A stretch of DNA of 64,000 nt from Beaufortia kweichowensis (taxonomy: Eukaryota > Chordata > Actinopteri > Cypriniformes > Gastromyzontidae): the NCBI GenBank assembly GCA_019155185.1, contig CM032798.1, forward strand, positions 5,531,501 through 5,595,500, given 5' to 3'. Position numbers and translations under genes: made by a program. Each line of letters begins with the position of its first letter. The first letter of the stretch is position 1. Shown here one piece after another: positions 1 to 10,675 of the stretch. Under the pieces are notes generated by a model that saw only the letters and a program-made list of their open reading frames with translations, did not search any database and was not told the origin of the DNA.

Positions 1-380
1 ATACCCAGAAGATACGGGGATATTCAAAAGCTCATTTATATTCCAAACACTGGGCTTCATTTTCCAGGCTTCCAGTCACTGTACTTTGCACTATAAAACA
101 CACAAGAATACAAAGAATACTATTCTACACTTTATTATGTAAACGAAATATCGCTTTAAAAAGTGTTTTGTGTTTAGATATTCTGTAAATTATCTGAGCA
201 AACGTCAGTTGTTTATATGACACACGAGGCTGTTGTTGTTGTCAAAACAACTTCTATGACAAACTACAATAAACATGACTGTTTCACCAATTGCTGGTCT
301 CTTTAAAAAGACTTAAACCTTACCTGAAGATGATTTGTGTCCATATTATATAGTGGCGACAAAAATAAATTCAGTGTTGA

Positions 381-410
381 CGATACGATACGATACGATA
401 CGATACGATA
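381..410. repeat. (CGATA)6 pentanucleotide microsatellite
   Basis: Six perfect copies of the five-base unit CGATA stand in a row. Length variation between individuals would be expected. No gene is involved. Confidence 0.95.
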
Positions 411-674
411 TAACAATCTCTGCGCGTGACGATCCTAACGGACTACGCCATTTTTCCCGGGCTACAGAATTTAAACAGGTTCACGTTCACGTCAATATTT
501 GCACCTCGTATTTTACCGTCATTCACAGGAAGGCTGCCGTAGACACCGGCTTTACACACTAATACATGGCATCGCTAGATGGCGCTCTTTGAATACTTAA
601 AATACATTATTGGAAAGTTTTTTAATTTATTATTAATAATAATAACAATAATAATATTTTAATTAAATGTTTTT

Positions 675-704
675 ATATGTATATATTTATATATATATAT
701 ATAT

Positions 705-776
<72 letters not shown>
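675..776. repeat. (TA)n microsatellite, about 100 bases
   Basis: An almost pure TA dinucleotide run with one interruption near 704-709. It gives a spurious open frame of alternating Ile and Tyr on the minus strand, which is not a gene. Confidence 0.97.
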
Positions 777-779
<3 letters not shown>

Positions 780-1449
780 TAATAAGCAGAAGCATATGTG
801 TTTAAGGAACCCCAACAAAATTTGAAATTGCAATGCACATGACGTGCTGGCGATCATAAATAATGACAATGTATAGCTTCATTTGATTTGGAAAAGTTTA
901 ATGTTTGTAGTCATGTGATGAGATGCGTAAGTGTGACTGCTCATCAACTGCTATAGGCTGTGAATTACTGTAAAACATAAAATACTATGTTTCTATGGGT
1001 TGTTGATCCTATTAATAACCCAGACTCTGTATTTAACATATGGTTCATTTTAAAAGCTCTGCCATACTTCTTGTATGTCAGCAGTTGTTCATTCTAAACG
1101 GAGTCGTCCACGTCTAGTAAGCTGTTGTTGCTGGGTTACAGATCGTATCTTAGCAACCGAAGATACGCGTGTCTTCATAATAAAAGTAGTCAGTCGTAAC
1201 TTTGAAATGATCCATCGCCACATCATATTACAGAATACCACACACATTTTAATGTTGAATATATAGTAAGATGTTTTTGAACGGTTAAACTCATTGTCTA
1301 TTTCAGTGCTTCAACGATCCACGTCATTGAACTGTTTACGAAATTCAATAGTGTTTCGTACATATGTGTATTTTATACTAAATCGATATTTTAAATACAC
1401 AATTTGGAACAAACGTTCCAATAACAAAAACTCGTTAAGGGCTGAGTTG

Positions 1450-1557
1450 TGAAGCAGACAAGACACAGACCTGTATTTTGGCGACGCACAGTTTATTAGT
1501 CAGGAAGTAAACTCGTTGTCAACAGATTTCTAATACATTACAACTTGCGTTTCACAG
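1450..1557 (+). other. possible 5' untranslated exon of the C1orf159 homologue
   Basis: A textbook splice donor (CAG followed by GTAAGT) lies at 1557/1558 on the plus strand, 550 bases upstream of the first coding exon of the C1orf159 homologue. The human gene has several non-coding 5' exons, so this could be one. The start of the exon cannot be placed, and the acceptor that would join it to the ATG exon is not obvious. Inference only. Confidence 0.3.
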
Positions 1558-2107
1558 GTAAGTTCACGTTTCTTTCATCATTTAAAACCTGGATAATGTC
1601 ATCAGCACACTCAAAAATGTGACAGTTCTCTTTTACAACGCATATCATATGCGTATAGCAAAGGTATACCTTAAATGATACAATTTTAGAAACTGACGAG
1701 ACGTTCATTAGCCAGATGCTGAGATTACCAGTGAATGAACTGGTTGTGAACCTGTTTGGTGGGTTAACGTGTTTGCAAAATGACTTTGTACTTGATGGCA
1801 AAATGTCATGCTTTAGTTAATGTTTACTTACCAATAAAGAAATTATACTACCAGTATAGTTTTACCGAATGACTGGGACGAAAGGAGGCCATTCATTCAT
1901 ACAAGTTAAAGCACAGTTTGACGTTGAGGAGCCTTGCAATGCCGTAAAGTTGTTAGCTCACTCTTGATTTTGTCCTGCCATACGTTTTTATCCCAAGATG
2001 ACATGCTAAATTTAACATACTGTGTCATGGCATACCACAATTTCTGGCAAACATAATGGGGTTCAGATCCATATTGACTCAATCTAACCCACAGGAGTAA
2101 TCTCATC

Positions 2108-4056
2108 ATGAGTAGAGTCTACTGCATCCTCAGTGCTGCTCTTTTTCTGTTTTCTGAGACCCAGGTATCACTTGTCTTTTATCTTCAGGAATCTTTGGAA
2201 TAGTCACTGAACTCTCAGTATGTGAGAGTATTTAACTATTGAGAATATTGCTGAGAATTATAGATACTATAATTCCATGTTTAATAAAAATGTGAAGGAT
2301 AATTCCATTTTTGATGCATCTGTTTATATATGTTTCAGGCTCTGCTGGAAAACTTCCATGACTGTTGTGAAAGAATAAAGAAAATGAATGAAACCTGTGC
2401 AAATAGTACACTCTGTGATCCTGGTATGTTACATATTTAGTATACAGTATTGGTGTATTGATTTAAAAATATTTATACAGTATATACAGTGGGGTCAAAT
2501 GGAAGAATAAATATTTATGGTATTTCTCTGTCACGTATCAAATATGAAAAAAAGGAATTCTGTGATGCTGTCAGTCAGTTGTTTTGCTGTTAAAATAATT
2601 TTATAATAAATATTTTTTATTTACATTTATTTAATTATAATAATGTAAAAGTAAATATTTCTACCGGTAGTTGCAGACTCCAGTCGATATGTATTGTGTT
2701 ACTTAGTGTATTTAGAATTTATCCAATTTCATGTAGATGTCAACTATAAAACCATGAAAAATACACTTTTTACCAAAGATTATTACCATACCGATAGCTC
2801 AGATGTCAATATTTGGTGGTTTAAATACTCATGTCTCTCTCCACCTTCCTCATAAAAGCAGACTTTTATTTTAAAATAACTTTAAAATGCTTTAATTTAT
2901 GTATGTTATGCGTATATATTTAAAATACAACCTTATTAAATGAATTTGTATGCTTATTTAGTGTGATACTTTGTAAATCATTTCCTCTAGGGCTCCTTCC
3001 TGTTCAGAACAATACAAATCTTTGTGTATCTTGTGACTTACCAGAGCAGGGGAATTCAACTTTTAACAATAGTAAGTGCTGTGCCATAGACATTATTGTA
3101 TACTAGACTGTAGACTACTAGACACACAAACGCACACACTCTGTCCACAAAATATGCATAATATGTTTTTGTTAATTCCTCCATTGTGCATTATTGAGCA
3201 ACAGGAAAATGTAAGTAACCATAGATATGTTCGTTTTAGTTTATGACTTATTATTGTACATTTTTCTAACCACCTTTTAGCAAGGATCAGTCATACGCCT
3301 GTACCTGCAGTCACAGTAATTGGTAAGTTAAAAGAAATTGTATGGACCCACAAACAAAAGAACTTTAAAACAAATTTGTTGTTCTATTGTTGACTTGCTA
3401 TTGTTGTTTATTCTTTGTGTGTTATTTTTGCAATGGAAGGTGGTCCAGGTATAGCAGCTTCTGTCCTTCTAGGAACTCTGCTGATCAGTCTGGGTCTCAT
3501 TCTCTCAGTTGCATCTTTCTTTTACCTTAAGCGCTCAAACCGCCTCCCTGGTGTCTTCTACAGACGCAACAAGGGTAAGAAATCTTGCTTGCATAACTGT
3601 TATTTTTTTAATCTCTTTTATTTTTTTTGTTAAAGATATATGCTCATATTTTGCAGCTTTTATATTCCAACCAAGTGAGACGGTAAGATTCTTTTTTTAA
3701 AGACATTCAGTTTTAATGTTATATAAATAAACAGCGTTGTCATTTAAACATTGGTTATCAATAAATGTCAAAATTACTAATGAGGAAATATTTCTCTTTT
3801 AAGGCTGTCATGATTCCTGAAGCCACATCTTCAGGTATGAGGAATAAGACATTTTTGTTGAACTTTTTATGTAACTTTAATTTAAGTTGCTAAACCAACT
3901 GTACTAAACTTTTTATTAACACATTTTAGTTTTTGTCTTTTTTTGTTTGCAGTTCGCAAACCGAGATATGTCAGGAGGGAGAGGCCTTCAGCAACATCAG
4001 CATCCAACAGTGCTACTGTGGCAACAGGGGCAGTAACAAAGGTATACAATGTGTGA
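2108..4056 (+). CDS. c1orf159: C1orf159 homologue, small type I membrane protein of unknown function
   Basis: Eight exons join in phase: 2108-2164, 2339-2423, 2991-3071, 3281-3322, 3440-3574, 3657-3682, 3804-3834 and 3953-4056, giving 186 residues. The first exon is a signal peptide (MSRVYCILSAALFLFSETQ). A short ectodomain has paired cysteines (HDCC, ETC, LCVSC) and several N-glycosylation sequons. One membrane segment follows (IAASVLLGTLLISLGLIL), then a basic cytoplasmic tail. The juxtamembrane FFYLKRSNRLP and the tail motif VRKPRYVRRERP are what identify it as C1orf159, as is its position beside an RNF223-like gene, the same neighbour as in human. The human protein is slightly longer because it has a spacer after the signal peptide. 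Function is unknown. The cysteine pattern loosely recalls a TNF-receptor repeat but is too short to call one. Confidence 0.88.
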
Positions 4057-5660
4057 TCAGCCTCCATAGGCCAGTTATGAGCACTGTTTTTTTAGGATTG
4101 TTAACTTTCTTTGGTGAAAATTTCCTCAGTTACGTACATGAGCAAGTGATATGTTCCTGAAGTAAGCTTTTATGTTGGAAGTCTTTTTTAGATCAAGAAT
4201 ATTTTTTCCTTTTCACATGTTCAAAAAGCCAGTTATTTATTTATATTTATATATTTTTCACACAATGTTTTGTTTGTTTTAAAGAGACCAGGTGTTGCAC
4301 TACCAGAGTATTTTTGAGTGTTGATCGGTAATTCATTCAAGTAACTTGTTTTCTCAATGAATTTTGTAACATTTATATTTATTAGCAGTATTTTTATGTG
4401 ATATTGTACTATTGAATCTTGTGACATAGAATCCAAAAAAAGCAAGACTTCTACCGTTCATGATATTTGCACACAACTCCTCCAACCTCATTGCATTAAA
4501 AAGCCATTTGTATTTTTCAAGTTTGGATAAAACAAACACACAAATGTAAAATTTTCTTTTGATTCTATATAATCTCTACCAGTTCCTTAAGCACTTACTG
4601 ATGCCACTTGGCTGGAAAATACCTGTACAGCCTTTGGTTAAAACTCCTTTTGAATTTGGTTATTACCCAATTCATGTTGTAGTAACAGGTATGCATGAAG
4701 GGCCTATTTGTTAATAATAGCAAGTTTGTCGCTATATTCAATATATACTGTATGATTCTGGCATGCACCAAAGAAGTTCCCAGATATAAAATGATCAATT
4801 AAAATTATATAAACTATATTGACTAAATAAAAATTTTAGGCCTTAAAGTGACATTTATGCTGTTCATGCACAAAATATAAGCAAAACTCTTAAAAAAATG
4901 TCTCAAGTTCCATTTTGCAAATGCTTGACCACTTTTGTTGAATTTCTTCTGTATAAGACAAAGTGCCATTAACTGAATGTGCTAATGAATGAAGACCATC
5001 TTAATTTTATACATTTTATACAAGATTATAAAAGGACTTGTATATGATCTGGTAAATGTATATCGTTTTGATTGATATGGATAATGCTTGGATTTGTAAA
5101 GATACACTGGAATTTCTGTGAAGGAGCTGAAGAGGTCAATTACTTGACTTTGACTTTATTTTGTAGACATTTATCGAAAATTGAGGCCTTCAATATGCCA
5201 TATCATCTATATATTTAATATTGTCTATTTTAGGTTTTCCTCATTTGTGTTAATAGTTAATGTTTATTTGAAGGATGGCTGTTTCTTTTTTCTACTTTTC
5301 TACTTTATTTTAGTATTTGAATGTTTGTTTTTATTGTAAAATTTAAAATCTTCAGTATGCTGGGTTATGATAAAGTAATGACTGTTTACTCAAGATAAAT
5401 GTTAATGTAAATGCCATTGTGTCTGAGGATACAGCAGTGAAAAAAATAACCAAGTAGAGTCAACTTATTTATATTGGCTGTTGTGCAGCAACTGGAAAGC
5501 ATGTCTATAAGTTTTGTATATGAAATGTGTTTAGATATCAGATGCTGAACTTTTTGTATGTTGCTGTCTTAATGGGGGTGGGTATTGATCACCCGTATTG
5601 AATCATATTTTATGATGTCAGTGTTTACAGAAATAAAAGACATTTTAATTTATGCATTAT
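4057..5660 (+). other. 3' untranslated region of the C1orf159 homologue
   Basis: AT-rich sequence after the stop codon that ends at a poly(A) signal AATAAA at 5632-5637. No competing frame of interest. The extent is inferred from the signal. Confidence 0.55.
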
Positions 5661-6880
5661 TTCTTTAAATGTTTATTTAAACATCATGTTTAGTCATTCC
5701 ACAAAGTCCAAAGGTTGTCATTAAACTATTTGGTATATACCATGCACTAATTCTAATTCTTGGCAAGTATCATTGTGTTTTATTATGAACAGTAATTGAT
5801 CATTCAGATTTGGACCTCACATTCAAAGCAATTCCACATATCAAACTTTATTGTTATTATACCCTGCAAACCACCACACCCCATCTAACTGTGCCGGTTT
5901 ACAGCTGCCTTTGGTAAATAGACGGGAGACTTTGAACGCATTTACTTGTAAAAATAAAACTACTTCCTCATGAGACACAATACTAGACCAAAACTGCTGT
6001 CGTCTTATAAGCACAATCCATGTGCTATTTGTCATGTGTCAATATTTATTAAAACTTTTTCAAAGAGATTATTTAATAGTTTAAACTAAAGCCATGTTAA
6101 CATTAAGTATTACACTACACTGTGAAAACAAACAAGAATCTTTAGTGAGACTTGTGATGACACGTGATTATTGTGACACATGTACAAACCAACCCAGACA
6201 TTTCTGCTTATCCTCAAGAGATGGGGGGAAAGAAAATGTGACGCTCATTACTTTATGACTCGGAAAATGGTTTGGATTTATGACTAAATTCTTTAGTGGT
6301 GTGTTTTTATTATACACGTGTATACAATATTTGATTTCTTATCAGTGACCAGAAGTATTGTTTGTGAGGATGTCAATGCAATGAAGGAACCGTACACAGT
6401 ACAATACTGTAAACAAAACATTTGTCAACACAGACGTATTTAGATAATTCTACCTTATATTGAAGTACAAAGTTATAAACATAGTAAATAATATAAAGCT
6501 ACAGCACACTAGATGCACACTAATCTATAAACTGTCAAATATAGACGCAGGTGAAACTATTATATTCTTAATACTGTATATACAGTATACTCTATACCTT
6601 AAGAACTGTTTCAAACCTTAGTGACATAAAATGCTTTGTCATTCTTACGTTACCTTATGTCTACAATGACTGCACAGTATACTGTAACCCAATCCTATCG
6701 GAAAACTGCTTCCTACTTCCCTCTCTTTCCCCTCCCACCTGTTACTGCTCAATTTACACATGTGAGTGTATTGGATGTGTGAGCAGAATGATTGAGGATA
6801 ATAGAGAGAGAGAAATAGAAAAGTCATGATTTATGACCTTATGATTTATGACGTGTCAAAGTTAGGAAATATATCCGAAC
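5661..6880. other. intergenic region, nothing recognised
   Basis: Between the poly(A) signal of the C1orf159 homologue and the first exon of the RNF223-like gene I see no coding exon, RNA gene or repeat array. Confidence 0.5.
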
Positions 6881-7567
6881 TTCTGAGAGCAGGTGAGGAC
6901 ATTTATGTTTTACAGGATGACTGAGACTGGTCTGGAAAGTCGCTGATGTTTGGAAAATTTGATCGAATCAGTCGTTGTTGAACCACCTTTAAGAAGATCT
7001 CGAAATATATTAATTTCTTCTTTTAAGGTAATAATATATTATTCTAAAATGTACTTCTTACTGTTTTTTGTTTTATGGCAATGTATTAGTTAAAGTTAAT
7101 GTATGAATAAATCTGACATATGTTTTGCTGTATACATACAGTATTTCGTAAAGTAAAACAAACAGATGTGGTGCTAAATAAAGTACAAAATTAAATTTAT
7201 TGTGACAATAGTTTTACCAGGATTTAAAATCCATTGTTTTCATGCTTGATTTTTAGACATTTGTGTGTTTTTCATCTTGCTATTGTCTTTTACACTGTAC
7301 TGCAGTAAGAATGATTATATCAACCACATTAACACTTTTTGACATTTGCTATGCCAGCTGTGCCAGCTGTCCATATAAACACTTTATTATTAAATATTAT
7401 GAAATTCATAAAAAAGAAGCTTTGGGTAACTCTTGATAAATTAGGTTGGTGTATTCATTTGTAGTTCAACTAATGTAGCATTTGTATTTTTAAGCATTGG
7501 TTGTGCCAGTAAATAACAAAGGGATTAATTCTGCATTTTAGTTGTTCTGCTGACAACACTCAGAAGG
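6881..7567 (+). other. 5' untranslated exon and intron of the RNF223-like gene
   Basis: A donor (AAG followed by GTAATA) at 7027/7028 and an acceptor (pyrimidine-rich, TTTTAG) ending at 7541 bracket a 514-base intron. The ATG lies 27 bases after the acceptor. The transcription start is not placed. Inferred from splice signals only. Confidence 0.45.
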
Positions 7568-8248
7568 ATGCAAGAGCCAAAGGTGTCAACAGTTACACCT
7601 TCCAGATCAATACGGCACAGACAGGAGACAGTGACCTCTAACAACGTCACAGGCGACGACTGGAACGAAAACCCGGAATGTTCAATCTGCTTTTGTGCGT
7701 ATGACAACACCTTCAAGACCCCAAAGCTTCTCGACTGTACCCATACCTTCTGCCTGGAGTGCTTGGCACGTTTTGTGGCTATTTCACTGGAGCAGGAAGG
7801 CTCCCAGATCACCTGTCCCCTTTGTCGACACCTAACTTCTGTGCCCGAGCACGGCCCACCAGATCTGATCACAAGTCAGGAAGTTTTGGGTCAACTTCCA
7901 AGAGAGCAACAACAAGTGGAGAAAGTTTTTCTGGATGGACAGAAGCTGTGCTACTCGAACCCATTGATACCCAACTGTATTTGCATTAACATCGGGGGGA
8001 ACAAACAAGAAGAATGCGAGAGTGAGGAGATAAGAGAGGGTTGTGGGGGAAGGCTGTTGCGGTTTTTGGGTTTTCGTGGTAACTGGAAGAGGATATTAAT
8101 GCTTATTATAATTGTTCTTATAATCCTACTTGTCTTATTTTGGCCTCTACAGTGTTTGTCCAACAGTGGTTCGCTGTTTGAATGTATCAGGGAAGCACCA
8201 GAGACTCCTGCACCCCTTACTGTCACTAGGCCTTCAGTGGGTTCATAA
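7568..8248 (+). CDS. rnf223: RNF223-like membrane RING-finger protein, probable E3 ubiquitin ligase
   Basis: The coding region is one uninterrupted exon of 226 residues, as in the RNF223/RNF224/RNF183 family. A C3HC4 RING finger occupies about residues 38-86; its zinc ligands are C38, C41, C57, H59, C62, C65, C83 and C86. A strongly hydrophobic segment at about 175-194 (LMLIIIVLIILLVLFWPL) anchors the C-terminus in a membrane. A RING of this type recruits an E2 enzyme for ubiquitin transfer, so the protein is probably a tail-anchored ligase; the substrate is unknown. The start is the first ATG in frame and follows a probable 5' UTR intron (donor after 7027, acceptor ending 7541). The adjacent C1orf159 homologue supports the RNF223 assignment over its paralogues. 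Confidence 0.85.
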   Translation: MQEPKVSTVTPSRSIRHRQETVTSNNVTGDDWNENPECSICFCAYDNTFKTPKLLDCTHTFCLECLARFVAISLEQEGSQITCPLCRHLTSVPEHGPPDLITSQEVLGQLPREQQQVEKVFLDGQKLCYSNPLIPNCICINIGGNKQEECESEEIREGCGGRLLRFLGFRGNWKRILMLIIIVLIILLVLFWPLQCLSNSGSLFECIREAPETPAPLTVTRPSVGS

Positions 8249-8633
8249 AGAACACAGGTGTACACAAAAACGCTGTACAATAGAATGGGGTTTTTTATGC
8301 AATCTTTTATGATATCTTTTGCAATCTTTTTATATCTATTATGCAAACCCGGATGCATTGGCTTCAGTCTAAGCGAAACACTTTGTTGATAAGTTTGACT
8401 GCTATGAAAAGAAGGCTGATAGCAGTGGAAGCTAAAACACACCCACTACCTTTACAGCTTGATATGTCAGTAAAAATAATAATTATAAACCTCCTCTTTT
8501 AGGTTAAATTTTGAAAACTGAATATTTGTTGTTTTGCTGTAAGTTGATGTATCACATACTTTGTACATTACAATTTAAATATCTAAAATTGTTAAAAACA
8601 TGAACAAATAACTCATGAATTGACTGTTTTTTG

Positions 8634-8639
8634 TAATAA
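8634..8639 (+). terminator. poly(A) signal, RNF223-like gene
   Basis: AATAAA about 390 bases after the stop codon in an AT-rich 3' region. It is the first clear hexamer downstream of the gene on this strand. Confidence 0.4.
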
Positions 8640-10150
8640 AACTTTTTACTTACAAGTGTAATTTTTGTGGCTTGAGCTCCTGAGCTTTTCTTTTTGAACA
8701 TTCTGGAAAATACAAAAGGAAAAAGTTTTGTTTTGCATATTTTTATTTGCAAAATTATTGTTGTGTAATTGATTGTTTTAAACATGTATTTTTTTCATAA
8801 TTTTATATTATATATCCACTTGACAATCTTGTCTTGTTTGTCATTTATATTTACACAACAACATAAATTATTAATAAATTTAGCAGAGTTTAACATTTAC
8901 ATTTAGCATGTGCTTTTATGCTTTTCACACAAGCCATTTGCTGACAAGAGTGAAAATTGCATCATTACACAACCAAGTTCTAAATGTTTTTGCTTAGTTT
9001 TAAATATTTTTTTGAAAGTATATTTAACTTGAACATCTATTTTAATTTTAATCTGGAAGTCTTGTTATATTGTCACTAACCTGGCATTCTGTCAGACATT
9101 TATTTTTAAGTAGAGCTTGATCAAGCCTTTAACCTACACAAAGCAACAAACCTCAAGTGAACCCCACCAGCATGTTTAGCAGTTTAACCCTTTATCGATT
9201 AGAAGCAGGTAAAGGCTGATCAGTGACAGAACTCCATTTATATACAGTCTAAGTGAAATAGGACACCCCTCTGAAAATACAAGTACACAAGCATACTAAC
9301 ATGTGATCAGATACATAGTTCTATTTCTATTTATAACAGACCTGAAGTGAGGGCCCCTGCAAGGACAGTGAGAGTGCCGTGCCACTGCTGGATCAACACC
9401 GAAAGCATAATTAAAAAAAACAGCAAAAGGTAGGAAAACTGTAGATGTTAGAGAAGAAATGTTAAAAAACAAGTGACATGCAGATCTTTTAGAGCTAGAG
9501 CTTTGTGGATTTTTTGTGTGCGTGTCCAAACTTTTATATCCAGAAATATTTTCAATTGGTCTGTGATGTGTTTACTAGAACTGTATGTCCTTGCACAGAA
9601 TAAAAAAGTTATTAATACTATAAACAGACAATGCAATTATTGAATAACATTTATAATGTCTATTATGTCTAATTAAATGGTAGGTGTGTGCAGAATATAT
9701 GCAGTGTTGCCTGTTCTAAACTGTTATAGTTTATATTAAACAATCAATAGTTTATGTGACGCTTTAACAGATTAATTATACAAGAGGACTGCCTCTGCTT
9801 TAAGAAGACAATCAATCTGTTATGAATCTGTAAAGAATAATAATACATGTAATAAATCAGTGTAACAAATATAGCATCGACACAGGCTGCACAATAGAAA
9901 TAGACCTACTGTAAGGTCATGAAGGACAATTTTGAGTATTGTTTGAGTATGAAACTTTGGACTGACCTAACACAACATTTGTCATATAGCTGAAACAGAC
10001 GTTTATGACCGGAATTTCCTGCCTCAGAATAAATGAATTCTGGTAGCAAAAGCTGACCATATAGCCATCCAAAAGCCAAATAGAAGAGGACAACATACTC
10101 ATTTATTTTGTGTGACCTGTGTGTACTGTAGCTACTTCCTGTGCCTGGCA
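8640..10150. other. intergenic region upstream of PERM1
   Basis: No coding exon recognised. A nuclear-receptor half-site AAGGTCA lies at 9913-9919 and a TATA-like CTATAAATC near 10160, which may belong to the PERM1 promoter. Confidence 0.4.
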
Positions 10151-10675
10151 GTGTTGTGATCTATAAATCAGCTGTGATGATGTCATGAACACACTCTGCA
10201 TACAGTCAGATTACAATTACTGAAGTAATTGACAGTTTGGATTTATTCTAAATAATTAAGTAGATCAAAGCTAATGTAATTAGTTAAAGAGAGACAGAAA
10301 TATGTTTTATGTTTTTCCATGTTGCACATAAATCTGGTTTCTTATTAGATGTATTGTAATGGCCTACTGTATAACAAAACATTTTACAATTGTGGTTGCA
10401 TTAGTTAACATTAGTAAATGCATTAGGTAATATGAACTATCAATGGGCAATGTACAGTAGTTTTATACCATTTATTCATCTTTGTTAATGTTAGTTAATG
10501 ACAATATAACAGTCAAATAAAAAATATTTAAAAAATTATTATAATATAAATATATTTTACCCACATTTGTAGTAGTCTGTGAGTTATAATTTAAAGGTGT
10601 CCACAGTTTAAAAAGAAAATAAATGTTGCATCTTTTTACCTAGATGTTGGAACAAAGCGTGTGAGCCCAGCTATC

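Larger units (their letters stand above)
1..1450. other. AT-rich sequence without a recognised gene
   Basis: No reading frame here looks like a conserved protein. The stretch holds a pentanucleotide microsatellite and a long TA tract, annotated separately. Open frames are short and composed of low-complexity or repeat sequence. Confidence 0.6.

Noticed and set aside
687..869. Ile-Tyr repeat frame
   Set aside because: Translation of the TA microsatellite.
1538..2109. Two minus-strand frames before the C1orf159 homologue
   Set aside because: No recognisable domain, no shared splice phase, and the overlapping plus strand offers a clean splice donor and signal-peptide exon.
2339..3322. TNF-receptor superfamily gene (tnfrsf4/tnfrsf18, neighbours of mir-200 in human)
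   Set aside because: Cysteines are too few for a TNFR repeat, and the membrane-proximal and tail motifs are those of C1orf159.
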